NCBI GenBank assembly: GCA_903867275.1
Contig: CAIPQY010000545.1
Span: forward strand, 1-6,888
DNA from: an uncultured bacterium
Lineage (GTDB): Bacteria > Planctomycetota > Phycisphaerae > Phycisphaerales > SM1A02
Length of the DNA stretch: 6,888 bases
Reading direction: 5' to 3'
Shown: piece after piece, positions 6,192-6,888 of the stretch
Numbering within the stretch: the stretch's first letter is position 1
How the letters are laid out: the number at the start of each line of letters is the position of its first letter
Notes under the pieces: generated by a model
The model's input: the letters and a program-made list of their open reading frames with translations, nothing else
The model's database searches: none
What the model was told of the DNA's origin: nothing
Position numbers and translations under genes: made by a program

Positions 6192-6752
6192 ATGCATGCC
6201 TCGAAGCCTGACGCAGCACCCGCAAACGCGCAGTTCAACCCGCTCATCCGTTCCTATCTGGTGGTGACCATCGGCCTCTCGATGGCGCTGTCCATCATCG
6301 GCCTTCCGCTGGCGTTGATCTGGTTCTGCGGCGTGGGCCAGTGGTGGGCACGCCACTACTTCGACCTGCTGCAGTGCGAACTGGGCGATCGCACGCTGCG
6401 CTTCCGCAAGGGCATCCTGTTCCAGGTGGAGAAGACGATTCCGCTGGAGAACATCCAGGACGTCACCTTCATCGAGGGCCCCCTGCTGCGCCACTTTCAC
6501 CTGAGCACGCTGAAGTTCGAGACCGCCGGCCACAGCGCGGGCCAGGCGCACGACATGCACCTGACCGGCATCATCGATGCACACGAGTTCCGCAATCGCA
6601 TCATCGAGGCGCGCGAGGCGCTGCGCGCGCAGCGAGTCCGACAAGCCGCCGCAGGCATCGAAACCGGCGCGGTGCCCACCGAGACACTCGAACGCATCGC
6701 CACACGACTGGACGAGATCGCGGCGCTGCTGCGCGATCGCCAAGGCGCGTGA
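6192..6752 (+). CDS. Bacterial PH-domain (YdbS/DUF304-like) membrane protein
   Basis: This 186-residue protein has a hydrophilic N-terminus, a long hydrophobic stretch (about 21-46) that can form a membrane hairpin, then a bacterial pleckstrin-homology-like (bPH2) domain at about 56-140. The recognisable core is FRKGILFQVEKTIPLENIQDV (split by the family as strand-turn-strand, 71-91), followed by RHFHLSTLKFETAG (100-113). Members of this family often have two N-terminal membrane segments and a cytoplasmic PH-like fold, but their biochemical role is poorly known. The last 50 residues are helical and charged (ETLERIATRLDEIAALLRDR), probably a coiled coil for self-association. No signal peptidase site is evident. 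It follows the patatin by 49 nt, with its own candidate promoter. The upstream out-of-frame ATG-rich context (ATGCATG) leaves 6192 as the only start with a sensible N-terminus. Confidence 0.83.
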   Translation: MHASKPDAAPANAQFNPLIRSYLVVTIGLSMALSIIGLPLALIWFCGVGQWWARHYFDLLQCELGDRTLRFRKGILFQVEKTIPLENIQDVTFIEGPLLRHFHLSTLKFETAGHSAGQAHDMHLTGIIDAHEFRNRIIEAREALRAQRVRQAAAGIETGAVPTETLERIATRLDEIAALLRDRQGA

Positions 6753-6770
6753 GCCGCACGCGACTCTTCG

Positions 6771-6818
6771 CTTCAGGAACGACAGAACGCGACCGTCAGG
6801 TCGCGTTCTGGAGTGAAG
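6771..6818. terminator. Perfect 12-bp hairpin after the PH-domain gene
   Basis: CAGAACGCGACC (6783-6794) and GGTCGCGTTCTG (6799-6810) are exact inverted repeats around a GTCA loop. Outer CTTCA (6771-6775) and TGAAG (6814-6818) can extend the structure. It begins about 30 nt after the stop at 6752. There is no T-run on either side, so it is either a non-canonical terminator or a message-stabilising structure. Confidence 0.7.
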
Positions 6819-6841
6819 GAAGCGGAGAGGGTGGGATTCGC

Positions 6842-6865
6842 CATCGGGGCCCCCAGGCCCCGATG
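6842..6865. terminator. Second perfect hairpin, 10-bp GC stem
   Basis: CATCGGGGCC (6842-6851) and GGCCCCGATG (6856-6865) are exact inverted repeats around CCCA. It lies 31 nt after the first stem and also lacks a T-tract. Two unrelated stems in tandem fit one terminator for the + strand operon and one for a convergent gene beyond the window. The rest of 6753-6888 shows no gene. Confidence 0.6.
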
Positions 6866-6888
6866 CAGAAGACACCGCGGACGGGGAG

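Noticed and set aside
6057..6875. 272-codon minus-strand frame reaching toward the right edge
   Set aside because: It is antisense to the whole PH-domain gene and runs through both terminal hairpins. No domain, ribosome site or plausible N-terminus is visible.

Overview
The window is a dense, GC-rich bacterial segment in which every supportable gene lies on the + strand. The codon bias, the Bat-type operon and the style of the BatD and BatE proteins suggest Planctomycetota, perhaps Phycisphaerae. That placement rests on family resemblance and is only moderately secure. I see no RNA gene, CRISPR array, insertion sequence or prophage signature.

Positions 1-3076 hold the end of a Bat (Bacteroides aerotolerance-type) operon. 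It runs from the Gln-rich tail of a BatC-like or VWA/TPR protein, cut by the window edge, through a full BatD-like membrane protein to a BatE-like TPR protein with two membrane helices and a C-terminal SH3-like domain. The genes sit 6 nt apart and then overlap by 4 nt, so they are probably translated as a unit. They likely form a periplasmic and membrane scaffold. Bat operons often lie beside MoxR ATPase and VWA genes; those would be upstream of the window.

Positions 3077-3217 are a 141-nt regulatory gap. It contains a near-repeat of TGTGTCC, a strong hairpin, and a small inverted repeat around a -10-like box. It ends in a good Shine-Dalgarno for a WYL-domain transcription regulator (3218-4288). 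Eleven nt later comes a GNAT acetyltransferase (4300-4821), probably on the same transcript.

Positions 4871-6752 hold two membrane-associated genes: a patatin-like lipase with an N-terminal anchor and a small bacterial PH-domain (YdbS-like) protein. Neither has a Shine-Dalgarno. Each has a TGCTAnnnT box just upstream, which suggests its own promoter and a very short or absent leader. The window ends in a 136-nt non-coding stretch with two perfect hairpins that are probably terminators.

Most of this is ordinary chromosomal content. The points worth a second look are the regulatory architecture upstream of the WYL gene, the unusual oxyanion-loop sequence of the patatin, the SD-less starts with TGCTAnnnT boxes, and the paired terminal hairpins. 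I did not find convincing evidence of an undescribed system.
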